Of a DNA stretch of 64,000 nucleotides, positions 35,610 to 43,740 are shown in pieces (the stretch's first letter is position 1; each line of letters begins with the position of its first letter). A program made the translations under genes and the position numbers. This stretch comes from Sphingomonadales bacterium (GTDB lineage: Bacteria > Pseudomonadota > Alphaproteobacteria > Sphingomonadales > Sphingomonadaceae). The notes beneath the pieces were generated by a model, which searched no databases, was not told where the DNA came from, and worked only from the letters and a program-made list of their open reading frames with translations. The stretch is taken from NCBI GenBank assembly GCA_016720115.1, contig JADJXT010000001.1, positions 1,178,001 to 1,242,000 of the forward strand, in the 5' to 3' direction.

Positions 35610-36740
35610 ATGACAGACGCTTTCACTCCGGTCATTTCAGCGACCGGGCTCTACACTCCGACCGACACTGTTTCGAACGAGGAGCTGGTCGCCAGTTTCA
35701 ATGCCTATGTCGACCTCTACAATGCGCAAAATCCCGATGCCGAGCCGCTGGTGCACAGCTCGGTCGAATTTGTCGAAAAAGCGAGCGGCATCAAATCCCG
35801 CCATGTGATCGACAAGACCGCGATCATCGATCCCGAAATCATGGAGCCGCGTTATCCCGAACGCCCCAACGACCAGATTTCGCTGATGGCGGAAATCGGT
35901 GTTGCCGCCTGCCGCGACGCGCTGGCCAAGGCGGGGCGCGACATAGCCGACGTCGATGCCGTGCTGTGTGCCGCATCGAACATGCAGCGCGGCTATCCGG
36001 CGATGGCGGTCGAAATCCAGCACGAACTGGGCATGGAACGCGGCTTCGGCTTTGACATGAATGTCGCCTGCTCCTCGGCGACCTTTGGCATCCAGACTGC
36101 GGCTGACTATGTCCGCAGCGGCAATGCGCGGTCGGTGCTGGTGGTGAATCCCGAAATCACATCAGGCCATTTGAACTGGCGCGATCGCGACAGCCATTTC
36201 ATCTTCGGCGATGTGGCAACGGCGATTCTGGTCGAGGCGAAGGATCTTGCCCCGGCGCAGCATTGGGAAATTCTCGGTACCCGCCTGAAGACCCAGTATA
36301 GCAACAATATCCGCAACAATTTCGGTTTCCTCAACCGCGCCGAGGGCAAGGGGCCGGTCGACCAGAGCGGGCCGAAGACCGACAAGCTGTTCGTGCAGGA
36401 AGGCCGCAAGGTCTTCAAGGAAGTGGTGCCGATGGTCGCGCAGATGATTGTCGATCATGCCGCGCATCTCGGGCTTGAAGGCAGTGGTTTGCGCCGCCTG
36501 TGGCTGCACCAGGCCAATCAGGGGATGAACCGCCTAATTTCGCAGCGCGTGCTGGGGCATGAGGCGAATGAGGATGAGAGCCCGACCGTGCTCGATACCT
36601 ATGCCAATACCTCGAGCGCGGGATCGATCATCGCCTTCCACAAGCATAGCGAAGACCTGAAAGCGGGCGATACCGGCCTGATCTGCTCCTTTGGCGCGGG
36701 CTATTCGGCGGGAACGGTGTTTGTGCGGAAGGTCGCCTGA
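35610..36740 (+). CDS. 3-oxoacyl-ACP synthase III-like (KAS III/FabH family)
   Basis: Condensing enzyme of 376 residues with the thiolase triad: Cys154 in NVACSSATFG, His in LWLHQANQGMN and Asn in DTYANTSSAG. It is longer than FabH because of an N-terminal insert (NAYVDLYNAQNPDAEPLVH), a pattern seen in beta-ketodecanoyl-ACP-synthase-like proteins. It either starts fatty acid chains or condenses medium-chain acyl groups. The 3' end overlaps the convergent nuclease gene by 40 bases. Confidence 0.88.
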   Translation: MTDAFTPVISATGLYTPTDTVSNEELVASFNAYVDLYNAQNPDAEPLVHSSVEFVEKASGIKSRHVIDKTAIIDPEIMEPRYPERPNDQISLMAEIGVAACRDALAKAGRDIADVDAVLCAASNMQRGYPAMAVEIQHELGMERGFGFDMNVACSSATFGIQTAADYVRSGNARSVLVVNPEITSGHLNWRDRDSHFIFGDVATAILVEAKDLAPAQHWEILGTRLKTQYSNNIRNNFGFLNRAEGKGPVDQSGPKTDKLFVQEGRKVFKEVVPMVAQMIVDHAAHLGLEGSGLRRLWLHQANQGMNRLISQRVLGHEANEDESPTVLDTYANTSSAGSIIAFHKHSEDLKAGDTGLICSFGAGYSAGTVFVRKVA

Positions 36741-37309
36741 GCCTGGTTGGCAGACCCGGCACGTTGCAGTGCCCGCCAGTCTTCGGGGCGCTCGAACGAG
36801 CCGATCCATATGCCCTTGCGTTCGGCGCGCGCCGCGTCCTCTTCATCGGGATAGTCGCGAACGCCATAAAATTCATGGCTCACCGCCATGCCGTCGCGTA
36901 CCTGCGCGGCGGCGATATCCGGCGTGCGTGCCGTGCTGCATTTGGCCAATGCGCGTGAATAGCGATCCTTCGCCTGTGCGGAGCAGGTAAGGCCCGGTTC
37001 GAAGAGACGCTTTTCAAGCGCTGCCCGCGCTGCCTTTCCGCATTCCCAGTCGCGGCCCATGCTGTCCTTGCACTTTTGCCTGTATTCGGGGGCGTCAACG
37101 CCTTCGAGGCGCAATTCGTTTGCGCCGATTGTGAAGCTGTCGCCATCGATTGCGCGGACAGGTGCGTTTCCGGCGGCAATATTTTCGCGCGGATCATAAG
37201 ACCACACTGCCGCCAGCATCATCGCCAGCAGCAAAAGTGCGCCGAGCGTTCTGGGCCATTTGCGTTTTTTGGGGAAAGTCCGGCTATCCGGAAACCGCAG
37301 CCGCGTCAC
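36701..37309 (-). CDS. Thermonuclease (SNase) family protein
   Basis: 202-residue staphylococcal-nuclease-like protein with an N-terminal membrane or signal helix (LGALLLLAMMLAAVWS). Active-site elements: VRAIDGDSFTI, LRLEGVDAPEYRQ, DRYSRALA and the AERKGIW end motif. Two cysteines (CKDSMGRDWEC) may be bridged in the periplasm. It starts with GTG overlapping the stop of the PilZ gene (GTGA), an unusual coupling of a c-di-GMP receptor to a secreted or anchored nuclease. Confidence 0.88.
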   Translation of the reverse strand: MTRLRFPDSRTFPKKRKWPRTLGALLLLAMMLAAVWSYDPRENIAAGNAPVRAIDGDSFTIGANELRLEGVDAPEYRQKCKDSMGRDWECGKAARAALEKRLFEPGLTCSAQAKDRYSRALAKCSTARTPDIAAAQVRDGMAVSHEFYGVRDYPDEEDAARAERKGIWIGSFERPEDWRALQRAGSANQAQATFRTNTVPAE

Positions 37310-37650
37310 GAATGGCCGAGAGACGGGTATTTTGCACGAATATGGTCAAAAATTGCCGGATGCAGGCGTTGCAAGAACGAACAGCCATATTCATCCAGCT
37401 TCTTCCACACGACCACCGCCTCCAATGGCGCAAAGCCGGGCAGGGTGACGTGGACGTTCTTGCCTTCGCCAATATGGGTCACCGATGAAATCCGGCACCC
37501 CGACTGCGACAGATCCAGTATGAGCGCCTTGTGGCGGCCTGCGCCATGCTCGCGTACATCGATGGTTATATATACGTCGCCGCGTGAATATCTGCGATGC
37601 TCATCGCCATTTTCTTCAGCTTCATCCCGAAAGATCGGGCCTTTGGCCAT
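37306..37650 (-). CDS. Single-domain PilZ protein coupled to the SNase gene
   Basis: A 114-residue PilZ protein: acidic start, RRYSRGDVYI (R-x3-R) and LDLSQSGCRIS (D-x-S-x-x-G), so c-di-GMP binding is likely. ATG at 37650 fits the domain; a 40-codon extension upstream has no recognisable content. Its TGA overlaps the GTG of the thermonuclease gene. Similar in size and C-terminus to the PilZ protein at 5257-5598 (LIWNNGRAVGCAF versus VVWKKLDEYGCSF), so the two are paralogues. Confidence 0.82.
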   Translation of the reverse strand: MAKGPIFRDEAEENGDEHRRYSRGDVYITIDVREHGAGRHKALILDLSQSGCRISSVTHIGEGKNVHVTLPGFAPLEAVVVWKKLDEYGCSFLQRLHPAIFDHIRAKYPSLGHS

Positions 37651-37789
37651 GGGGTGCCTTTCTGCAACCGGTCGCTTGTGCAAGTGCCGCTTAACACGCG
37701 CAAAGTTTAAGTCCAATGTGATTAACGACGTTAACAATTCATGATTTAGCGGGCCGGCCGGAATTTCCATGGTCTGGTGTCGATTGGGG

Positions 37790-37966
37790 TCAATCGAGGA
37801 TCAACCCCAATGCGATGTAGATCAGCAGCGCAGAACCGAATCCGAACAGGGTGGTGAGTACGAAGACAACGCGGATCACCGTGGCGTCAACGCCGGTCCA
37901 GTTGGCGAGGCCTGCGCAGACGCCCCAGATTTTCTTGTTGGCGCGATCGAGCGACAATTTGGTCAT
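37790..37966 (-). CDS. PspC-domain small membrane protein
   Basis: A 58-residue protein made of one PspC domain: KKIWGVCAGLANWTGVDATV then a membrane helix (VVFVLTTLFGFGSALLIYIA). PspC proteins take part in envelope-stress (phage-shock) responses. The ATG at 37966 follows GAAGGAAAG. A longer in-frame start at 38026 overlaps the stop of the preceding microprotein (TGATG) but has no ribosome site. Likely co-transcribed with the two microprotein genes upstream. Confidence 0.8.
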   Translation of the reverse strand: MTKLSLDRANKKIWGVCAGLANWTGVDATVIRVVFVLTTLFGFGSALLIYIALGLILD

Positions 37967-38025
37967 TTTGCTTTCCTTCGAAGAAACGGGTTTGATAACG
38001 GGCGGCAGATCGAATTTCGGGTTCA

Positions 38026-38136
38026 TCAGGCGATACCGCCCGGAAGCGCGGGGGCAATGCTCATCCCGACTGTGACGAAAGCGCAGAGCAAGGCGGCCGC
38101 GACCGAGAAGAGCTGGTTGCGAGACGGAGCGTTCAT
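38026..38136 (-). CDS. 36-residue microprotein, paralogue B
   Basis: Begins MNAPSRNQLFSVAAALLCAF and ends GMSIAPALPGGIA. The start follows AAAGGAATTTGAA, a good ribosome site. It shares the layout SRNQL-x-SV-x-AA-hydrophobic helix-SxAPA with the 39-residue gene just upstream, so both are real and duplicated. Predicted as a single-helix membrane or secreted peptide. No known family. Confidence 0.65.
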   Translation of the reverse strand: MNAPSRNQLFSVAAALLCAFVTVGMSIAPALPGGIA

Positions 38137-38163
38137 TTCAAATTCCTTTCGGGCGCGACGCTG

Positions 38164-38283
38164 TTACGCGAGATAGGGGGCTACGGGAGCAACGGCGGGG
38201 GCAACGCTGACGCCGATGGTCAGGAATGCACATGCGATGGCTGCGAAAACCGAAGCGAGCTGATTGCGGGTCGAAATGGTCAT
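38164..38283 (-). CDS. 39-residue microprotein, paralogue A
   Basis: Begins MTISTRNQLASVFAAIACAF and ends GVSVAPAVAPVAPYLA. The start follows AAGGAAGG, spaced eight bases. About half of the aligned residues match the 36-residue gene downstream. One hydrophobic helix, then a Pro/Ala tail. First gene of the microprotein-microprotein-PspC set; the promoter should lie at 38290-38400. Confidence 0.65.
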   Translation of the reverse strand: MTISTRNQLASVFAAIACAFLTIGVSVAPAVAPVAPYLA

Positions 38284-38425
38284 TTTAAATATCCTTCCTT
38301 GTTCATGTTCCGGATCATTCCGGGGATGTCAGGATTATTGCAGGAGGTGTGCCAGTTTTAGAATATGCAGTAAAAACAGATATATAGATATTTTTTGAGG
38401 ATAAGCAGATGATTTTACAAACCTG

Positions 38426-38450
38426 AATATTGGGAAAATGCACCAATATT
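38426..38450. promoter_or_regulatory. Inverted repeat upstream of recF
   Basis: AATATTGG-N9-CCAATATT, perfect 8-bp arms, in the AT-rich gap 38284-38540 between the microprotein genes and recF. It is 90 bases before the recF ATG. It could be an operator for either direction; no protein is assigned. The rest of the gap shows no gene. Confidence 0.4.
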
Positions 38451-38540
38451 TTGGCTTGAAGTTGGCGAAATTCACAGCGCCAATGATTGGGGTGGGCAAA
38501 ACGCCGTTGACGCAGCCTGCATCTCGGATAGGGCGCTGGC

Positions 38541-39614
38541 ATGGCGCTCGACCGGCTCGATCTGACCGATTTTCGCAATCATGCGACTTTGAATGTGCGT
38601 CCGCAGCGGCGCTTCATCATCCTGCATGGCGCAAATGGTGCGGGAAAGACCAACATATTGGAGGCTGTGTCGCTGCTGGTGCCGGGGCGAGGGCTGCGCC
38701 GGGCCAATTTGCACGAAATGGCGCGGCAGGGTGGAACTGGAGGTTTTGCAGTTGCGGCCAAGATGGACGAAACCGCATTGGGCACCGCAGTGTCGGCCGA
38801 GGCACCAAGCCGCCGCATCGTCCATATCAACGGCGCCAACGCCGCAATCAACGATCTGGCCGAATGGCTGTCGATTTTATGGCTTACACCGGCCATGGAC
38901 CGGCTGTTCATGGACGGGGCCGGTGCGCGCCGCCGTTTCCTCGACCGGCTGGTGCTCGCGCTGGAGCCGTCGCACGCGCTCGCCAGCAGCCGTTATGAAA
39001 ATGCCCTGCGACAGCGCAACCGCATGCTGTCCGAAGGGCAGGGCGATGCCGCCTGGTTCGACGCGGTTGAGGCAAGCATGGCGCAATATGCCGCAGCCAT
39101 CATCGAAAGCCGAGCGCGCACCGTGGCGCAGCTTTCGGATCGGCTTGCCGCCATGCCGCCATCGCCTTTTGCACGGCCCTTGCTGGCGCTGGAGGATGCT
39201 GGCACGCCCGATGCCGATGAACTGGCCGCTGGCTGGAAAGCCGGTCGCGGGCGTGATCGGGGCGCGGGGCGCACGCTTTCCGGCCCGCATCGCAACGACC
39301 TGCTCGTCCGGCATGACGGCCATGGCCAACCCGCCGCGAGCTGTTCGACGGGCGAACAGAAGGCGCTGCTGCTCTCGCTCATCCTCGCCCATGCCGCGCT
39401 GGTCGCCGAATTGCGCGGTGCGCCGCCGATCCTGTTGCTCGACGAGGTCGCCGCGCATCTCGACCCCGCTCGGCGCGAAGCGCTGTTCGTCCGGCTCTAC
39501 GATACCGGCAGCCAGGTGTGGATGACCGGAACCGAAGAAGGCCTGTTCGACGGCGCCGGAAGCGATGCGCTCCGCCTGTTCATTTCCGACAGTATGCTTG
39601 GCTCAAACCGGTGA
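38541..39614 (+). CDS. recF: DNA replication/repair protein RecF
   Basis: SMC-like ATPase that loads RecA at gaps. 357 residues with Walker A HGANGAGKTN (30-37), signature SCSTGEQKALLL and Walker B ILLLDEVAAHLD. N-terminal DLTDFRNHATL is typical. It is not next to dnaA-dnaN-gyrB, as is common in alphaproteobacteria. The following TPR gene starts 19 bases after it. Confidence 0.95.
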   Translation: MALDRLDLTDFRNHATLNVRPQRRFIILHGANGAGKTNILEAVSLLVPGRGLRRANLHEMARQGGTGGFAVAAKMDETALGTAVSAEAPSRRIVHINGANAAINDLAEWLSILWLTPAMDRLFMDGAGARRRFLDRLVLALEPSHALASSRYENALRQRNRMLSEGQGDAAWFDAVEASMAQYAAAIIESRARTVAQLSDRLAAMPPSPFARPLLALEDAGTPDADELAAGWKAGRGRDRGAGRTLSGPHRNDLLVRHDGHGQPAASCSTGEQKALLLSLILAHAALVAELRGAPPILLLDEVAAHLDPARREALFVRLYDTGSQVWMTGTEEGLFDGAGSDALRLFISDSMLGSNR

Positions 39615-39633
39615 GTGCGATAAGCGCAACAGC

Positions 39634-41268
39634 ATGACGCCGAACGCCCCCGATATTTCCGGCCAATATGTCGCGCGCGGAATGCGCAATCCGCAACTGA
39701 TCGAGGCGGCGCTGGCGATCAATGAGGACAGGCTTCCCGATGCCGAACCGCTGTTGCGCGCGCATTTGCATCAAGATCCGTTCGACGTTGCGGCCATCCG
39801 GCTGATGGCGCAATTGGCGGCGCGGCTGGGGCGGTTCAGGGACAGCGAAGCGCTGTTGCGCCGCGCGCTGGAGCTTGCCCCCGATTTCACGGCGGCGAAA
39901 TCCAATCTGGCAGGGATATTATACCGCCAGAACCGCTTTGAAGAGGCGGTCGAATTGCTCGATACCTTCCTCAAGATTGAGGCTGACGATGCCAGCGGGC
40001 AGAGCCTGATGGCTGCGGCACTGGGCCGGATTGGCGAATATGACGAGGCGCTGGCGCTTTACGGCGCGCTGACGCAGCGTTTCCCGCAACACGCCAAATT
40101 GTGGATGAGCTACGGCCATGTCCTCAAAACGGTGGGGCAGCAGGAGGAGGGTATCGCCGCCTATCGCCGTGCGCTGGCGGTGGAGCCGACTTTGGGCGAG
40201 GTGTGGTGGAGCCTTGCCAACCTGAAGACCGTGCGCTTCGACGCCGCCGATATCGCCGCGATGGAGGCTGCGCTTGAAACATCGGGGCTGTCCGACGATG
40301 ACCGGCTGCACCTGCATTTCGCGCTCGGCAAGGCGTTTGACGACCGGCGCGAGGCCGAAACCTCCTTTAACCATTATGACCGGGCAAATGCGATCCGCCA
40401 TGACCAGCTCGATTATGATCCCGATGTGGTAACCCGGCATGTCGACAAGATTATCGCGACTTTCACTCCCGATTTTGTTGCAAACCACGCCGGGCAGGGC
40501 GATGCGACGCCCGATCCCGTATTCATCCTGGGTATGCCGCGCGCGGGATCGACCCTGCTTGAGCAGATACTGGCCAGTCATTCGCTGATCGAAGGGACGA
40601 TGGAACTGCCCGACCTGCCCGCGATAGCGCTGCGCGAAGGCAAGACGGTACCGAGCGGCTGGGTCGATGCGGTGACGGACATGCCGGCGGAACGTCTGGC
40701 CGAACTGGGCGCGGAATTCCTGCAGCGCACGGCGGTGCAGCGCAAGACCGACAAGCCCTTTTACATCGACAAGCTGCCCAACAACTGGGTTTATACCGGG
40801 CTCATCCACCTGATCCTGCCCAATGCGAAGATCATCGATGCGCGGCGGCATCCGCTCGATTGCTGCTTCTCGAACTTCCGCCAGCATTTTGCCAAGGGGC
40901 AGGCATTCAGCTGCAGCCTGTCGGATATGGGGCGCTATTATGCCGATTATGTGCGGCTGATGGCGCATTTCGATGCGGTGCTGCCGGGCCGCGTCCACCG
41001 CGTCATCCACGAACAGGTCATCGAAGAGCCGGAGGCGCAGGTGCGCGCGATGCTCGACTATCTGGGTGTGCCGTTCGAGGAGGCGTGCCTCCATTTCCAC
41101 CAGAACAAACGCGCGGTGCGCACGGCCTCCAGCGAGCAGGTGCGCCGCCCGATCAACCGCGACGGCGTCGGGCAATGGCAGCCCTATGAGCAGTGGCTCG
41201 ATCCGTTGAAGGACGCGCTGGGTGAGTTATGGCAGAGTTATCCGGATGTTCCGTCGAACGGAAAATAG
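39634..41268 (+). CDS. TPR-sulfotransferase protein
   Basis: A 544-residue fusion: TPR repeats (about 20-270: LIRLMAQLAARLGRFRDSEALLRRALELAP and similar helices) followed by a sulfotransferase domain beginning FILGMPRAGSTLLEQIL at about 299, the PAPS 5'-phosphosulfate loop, with a later DARRHPLDCCFSNF for the 3'-phosphate. Such proteins modify proteins or glycans in sphingomonads; the substrate is unknown. ATG at 39634 is preferred though its ribosome site is weak; the frame is open back into recF. Confidence 0.88.
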   Translation: MTPNAPDISGQYVARGMRNPQLIEAALAINEDRLPDAEPLLRAHLHQDPFDVAAIRLMAQLAARLGRFRDSEALLRRALELAPDFTAAKSNLAGILYRQNRFEEAVELLDTFLKIEADDASGQSLMAAALGRIGEYDEALALYGALTQRFPQHAKLWMSYGHVLKTVGQQEEGIAAYRRALAVEPTLGEVWWSLANLKTVRFDAADIAAMEAALETSGLSDDDRLHLHFALGKAFDDRREAETSFNHYDRANAIRHDQLDYDPDVVTRHVDKIIATFTPDFVANHAGQGDATPDPVFILGMPRAGSTLLEQILASHSLIEGTMELPDLPAIALREGKTVPSGWVDAVTDMPAERLAELGAEFLQRTAVQRKTDKPFYIDKLPNNWVYTGLIHLILPNAKIIDARRHPLDCCFSNFRQHFAKGQAFSCSLSDMGRYYADYVRLMAHFDAVLPGRVHRVIHEQVIEEPEAQVRAMLDYLGVPFEEACLHFHQNKRAVRTASSEQVRRPINRDGVGQWQPYEQWLDPLKDALGELWQSYPDVPSNGK

Positions 41269-41308
41269 CAGATGTTTTTAGGCAAGTTTGGCATTAGGAC
41301 TTCATGAC

Positions 41309-41881
41309 ATGCTGAGCCTCCCCAACCTCCTCACGCTTTCACGTATCCTGGCCGTGCCGATCCTGGTCTTTCTGCTGTGGCCGGGCACGCGACCGGGGCT
41401 GACCCAGCCCTTGCCGATCGATTACTGGCTCGCTTTCGCGCTCTACTGCCTGATGGGGATTACCGATTATTTCGACGGCTATCTGGCGCGCGCGCAGGGG
41501 ACGGTATCGAAACTGGGCGTATTCCTCGATCCGATAGCCGACAAGATCATGGTCGGGGCGGTCATTCTGCTGCTGGTGTTCACCCGCGATGTCGATGGCT
41601 GGCACGTCATCGCCGCGCTGATCATCCTGCTGCGCGAGATTACCGTTTCCGGCCTGCGCGAATTCCTCGCCGGGTTGCAGGTGTCGGTGCCGGTATCACA
41701 ACTGGCCAAGTGGAAAACCGCGGCACAACTGGTTGCCTTTGGCGGGCTGATATTGGCGGGCGCCTTGCCCGAATGGGCGCTGTTGAAAATAGCCGCGCTC
41801 AGCCTGTTATGGGTCGCGGCGTTGCTGACGATGATAACCGGATGGGATTATCTGCGCGTCGGCATCAAGCATATGGATTGA
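41309..41881 (+). CDS. pgsA: CDP-diacylglycerol-glycerol-3-phosphate 3-phosphatidyltransferase
   Basis: Inner-membrane enzyme making phosphatidylglycerol phosphate. The 190-residue protein has the CDP-alcohol phosphotransferase motif DYFDGYLARAQGTVSKLG, then FLDPIADK, with all catalytic aspartates. About five helices. A TTG start seven codons upstream is possible, but MLSLPNLLTLSRI is the normal family start. Two bases before moaD. Confidence 0.93.
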   Translation: MLSLPNLLTLSRILAVPILVFLLWPGTRPGLTQPLPIDYWLAFALYCLMGITDYFDGYLARAQGTVSKLGVFLDPIADKIMVGAVILLLVFTRDVDGWHVIAALIILLREITVSGLREFLAGLQVSVPVSQLAKWKTAAQLVAFGGLILAGALPEWALLKIAALSLLWVAALLTMITGWDYLRVGIKHMD

Positions 41882-41883
41882 CG

Positions 41884-42135
41884 ATGAAGCTGGTTTATTT
41901 CGCGCGCGTCCGCGAAGCACTGGGCTGCGATGGCGAGGATGTCGATTTTCCGGCTGCCGTGCAGTCGGTTGGCGATGCGCTCGACTGGCTTGTCACCTTA
42001 TCACCGCGCCATGCCGATGCCTTTGCCGACCGGTCGAAGCTGCGCTTTGCGCTCGACCAGCGCATGGTGAAATCGGACGCTCTGGTAGCAGGCGCAAGCG
42101 AATTTGCGATTTTCCCGCCGGTCACGGGCGGATGA
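41884..42135 (+). CDS. moaD: Molybdopterin synthase sulfur carrier subunit
   Basis: An 83-residue ubiquitin-fold protein ending in the required Gly-Gly (FPPVTGG), which is thiocarboxylated and supplies sulfur to molybdopterin. Begins MKLVYFARVREALG. The stop overlaps the moaE ATG (ATGA), so the two synthase subunits are co-translated. Confidence 0.93.
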   Translation: MKLVYFARVREALGCDGEDVDFPAAVQSVGDALDWLVTLSPRHADAFADRSKLRFALDQRMVKSDALVAGASEFAIFPPVTGG

Positions 42136-42572
42136 TCCGCGTTTCGGTCCAACGCGAAGCCTTCGATATCGCTGCAGAAATCGGCGCATTAGAGGCGTCG
42201 GGTGTCGGCGCGCTTGCAACCTTCACCGGAATCGTTCGCGGCGGGGACGGGGTGACCGCAATCGAACTCGAACATTATCCTGGCATGACCGAGGCCAGCC
42301 TCAGCGATATTTGCGAAGCGGCGCAGGAGCGGTGGGCTTTGACCGGCTGCACCATCATCCACCGTGTCGGTCGGCTGGATGTCGGCGCGCCGATCGTCCT
42401 CGTCGTCACCGCCGCACCGCACCGCGCCGCGGCGCTGGAGGCCTGCGCGTTCCTGATCGACCGGCTGAAAACCGACGCACCTTTCTGGAAACGCGAATAT
42501 CGCGGCGACACCGCGCTTTGGGTCGAACAGAAAGCAAGCGATGTCGAGCGCGGCCAAGATTGGGACGGGTAG
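42132..42572 (+). CDS. moaE: Molybdopterin synthase catalytic subunit
   Basis: A 146-residue MoaE. It converts precursor Z to molybdopterin with MoaD. Family stretches: GALATFTGIVRG, IELEHYPGMTEASL, and the C-terminal catalytic segment RLKTDAPFWKREYRGD with the conserved Lys-Arg residues. Coupled to moaD. Other moa genes are not in the window. Confidence 0.95.
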   Translation: MIRVSVQREAFDIAAEIGALEASGVGALATFTGIVRGGDGVTAIELEHYPGMTEASLSDICEAAQERWALTGCTIIHRVGRLDVGAPIVLVVTAAPHRAAALEACAFLIDRLKTDAPFWKREYRGDTALWVEQKASDVERGQDWDG

Positions 42573-42646
42573 CAACGTCCTTCATGCGTTGCCCGGAACC
42601 GGGCGTTTCTGAACTGGCCTTTGCGAAGCCGCAAATAGGGCAGGCT

Positions 42647-43555
42647 CTAGCCTTTGCTGACCAAATCGCGCATTGTTTCTGCCAATAGTTCGAATTCGGG
42701 CTGGCGCGGGCTGTTGGTGCGCCAGACGAGCGCGATTTCACGGCTGGCGTGCGGCGCATCGAGCGGGCGGGCCTCGACTTCGGTGCCGTTGAGCAGCCCG
42801 TTTTTGACGGCAATTTCGGGCACCAGCGTCTGACCGAGGCCGTTGTCGACCATCTGGATCAGCGTGTGCAGCGACGTGCCGAGCATCGTTGCCGAAGCCC
42901 GCAATTCGGGGCGGTTGCAGGCGGCGAGCGCGTGATCCTTCAGGCAATGTCCGTCGACTAGCAGCAACAGGCGCGATTCATCGATCATCTCGGGCAGGAT
43001 GGTGCTGGGCGGATTGTCGGGTTCGCCCTTGGGGAAGGCGACAAACAGCCTGTCGTCGAATAGCTTGGCATGTTCGGTATCGCCGCAGCCAAAGGGCAGG
43101 GCCAGCAGCACGCAATCGACCTGTCCGCGATGCAGCGCCTCACAGGCAGCCGCGCTGGTTTCTTCGCGCAGATAGAGTTTGAGATCGGGATATTTCTTGC
43201 GCAGCGCAGGCAGCAGGCGCGGGAGCAGGAAGGGAGCGATGGTCGGGATCACGCTCATGCGCAATTCGTCGGCCAGCGGTTTACCCGCGGCCCGCGCCAT
43301 GTCGGCCAGTTCCTCGGCCTCGCGCAATATACGGTGTGCCTTGGCGACCATCTTCTTGCCCAGCGGGGTGAAGCGCACCACGCGGCGGGTGCGCTCGACC
43401 AGCACCAGCCCGAGAAGCGATTCCAGTTCGCGGATTCCTGCGGAAAGCGTCGATTGCGTGACATAACAGGCATCCGCAGCCTTGCCGAAATGGCCATGCT
43501 CTTCGAGCGCAACCAGATATTGCAACTGTTTCAGCGTGGGCAAATAGGTCGACAT
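42647..43555 (-). CDS. oxyR: Hydrogen-peroxide sensor OxyR (LysR family)
   Basis: A 302-residue LysR regulator: HTH at about 8-58 (LKQLQYLVALEEHGHFGKAA, VTQSTLSAGIRELE), then a sensor domain with VDGHCLKDHALAACNRPE. Cys204 and Cys213 are separated by eight residues, matching the redox pair Cys199/Cys208 of enterobacterial OxyR, so peroxide sensing by disulfide is expected. ATG at 43555 is preferred to a TTG ten codons upstream. A perfect inverted repeat lies 14 bases upstream. Confidence 0.92.
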   Translation of the reverse strand: MSTYLPTLKQLQYLVALEEHGHFGKAADACYVTQSTLSAGIRELESLLGLVLVERTRRVVRFTPLGKKMVAKAHRILREAEELADMARAAGKPLADELRMSVIPTIAPFLLPRLLPALRKKYPDLKLYLREETSAAACEALHRGQVDCVLLALPFGCGDTEHAKLFDDRLFVAFPKGEPDNPPSTILPEMIDESRLLLLVDGHCLKDHALAACNRPELRASATMLGTSLHTLIQMVDNGLGQTLVPEIAVKNGLLNGTEVEARPLDAPHASREIALVWRTNSPRQPEFELLAETMRDLVSKG

Positions 43556-43568
43556 ATAGCGGTCCAAT

Positions 43569-43592
43569 CGATTAATAGGGCTCAATTAATCG
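43569..43592. promoter_or_regulatory. Perfect inverted repeat before oxyR
   Basis: CGATTAAT-AGGGCTCA-ATTAATCG: 8-bp perfect arms around an 8-base spacer. It contains the T-N11-A spacing favoured by LysR-family regulators and lies just upstream of the oxyR start, so autoregulation is likely. A TATAAT-like hexamer occurs at about 43602-43607. Confidence 0.55.
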
Positions 43593-43740
43593 CCATATCC
43601 GATATAATCCATGTTTTTCCTTTGACCAAGGTCAACAGGTCTGGAATTATTTGCATCTACGCTTAACTTTACAGGCGTAACAAACGAATGGCCAATGCGG
43701 GCGCTATGCCCGTGCTGCGGGTTGCGGGAGGTTAAAGGCC

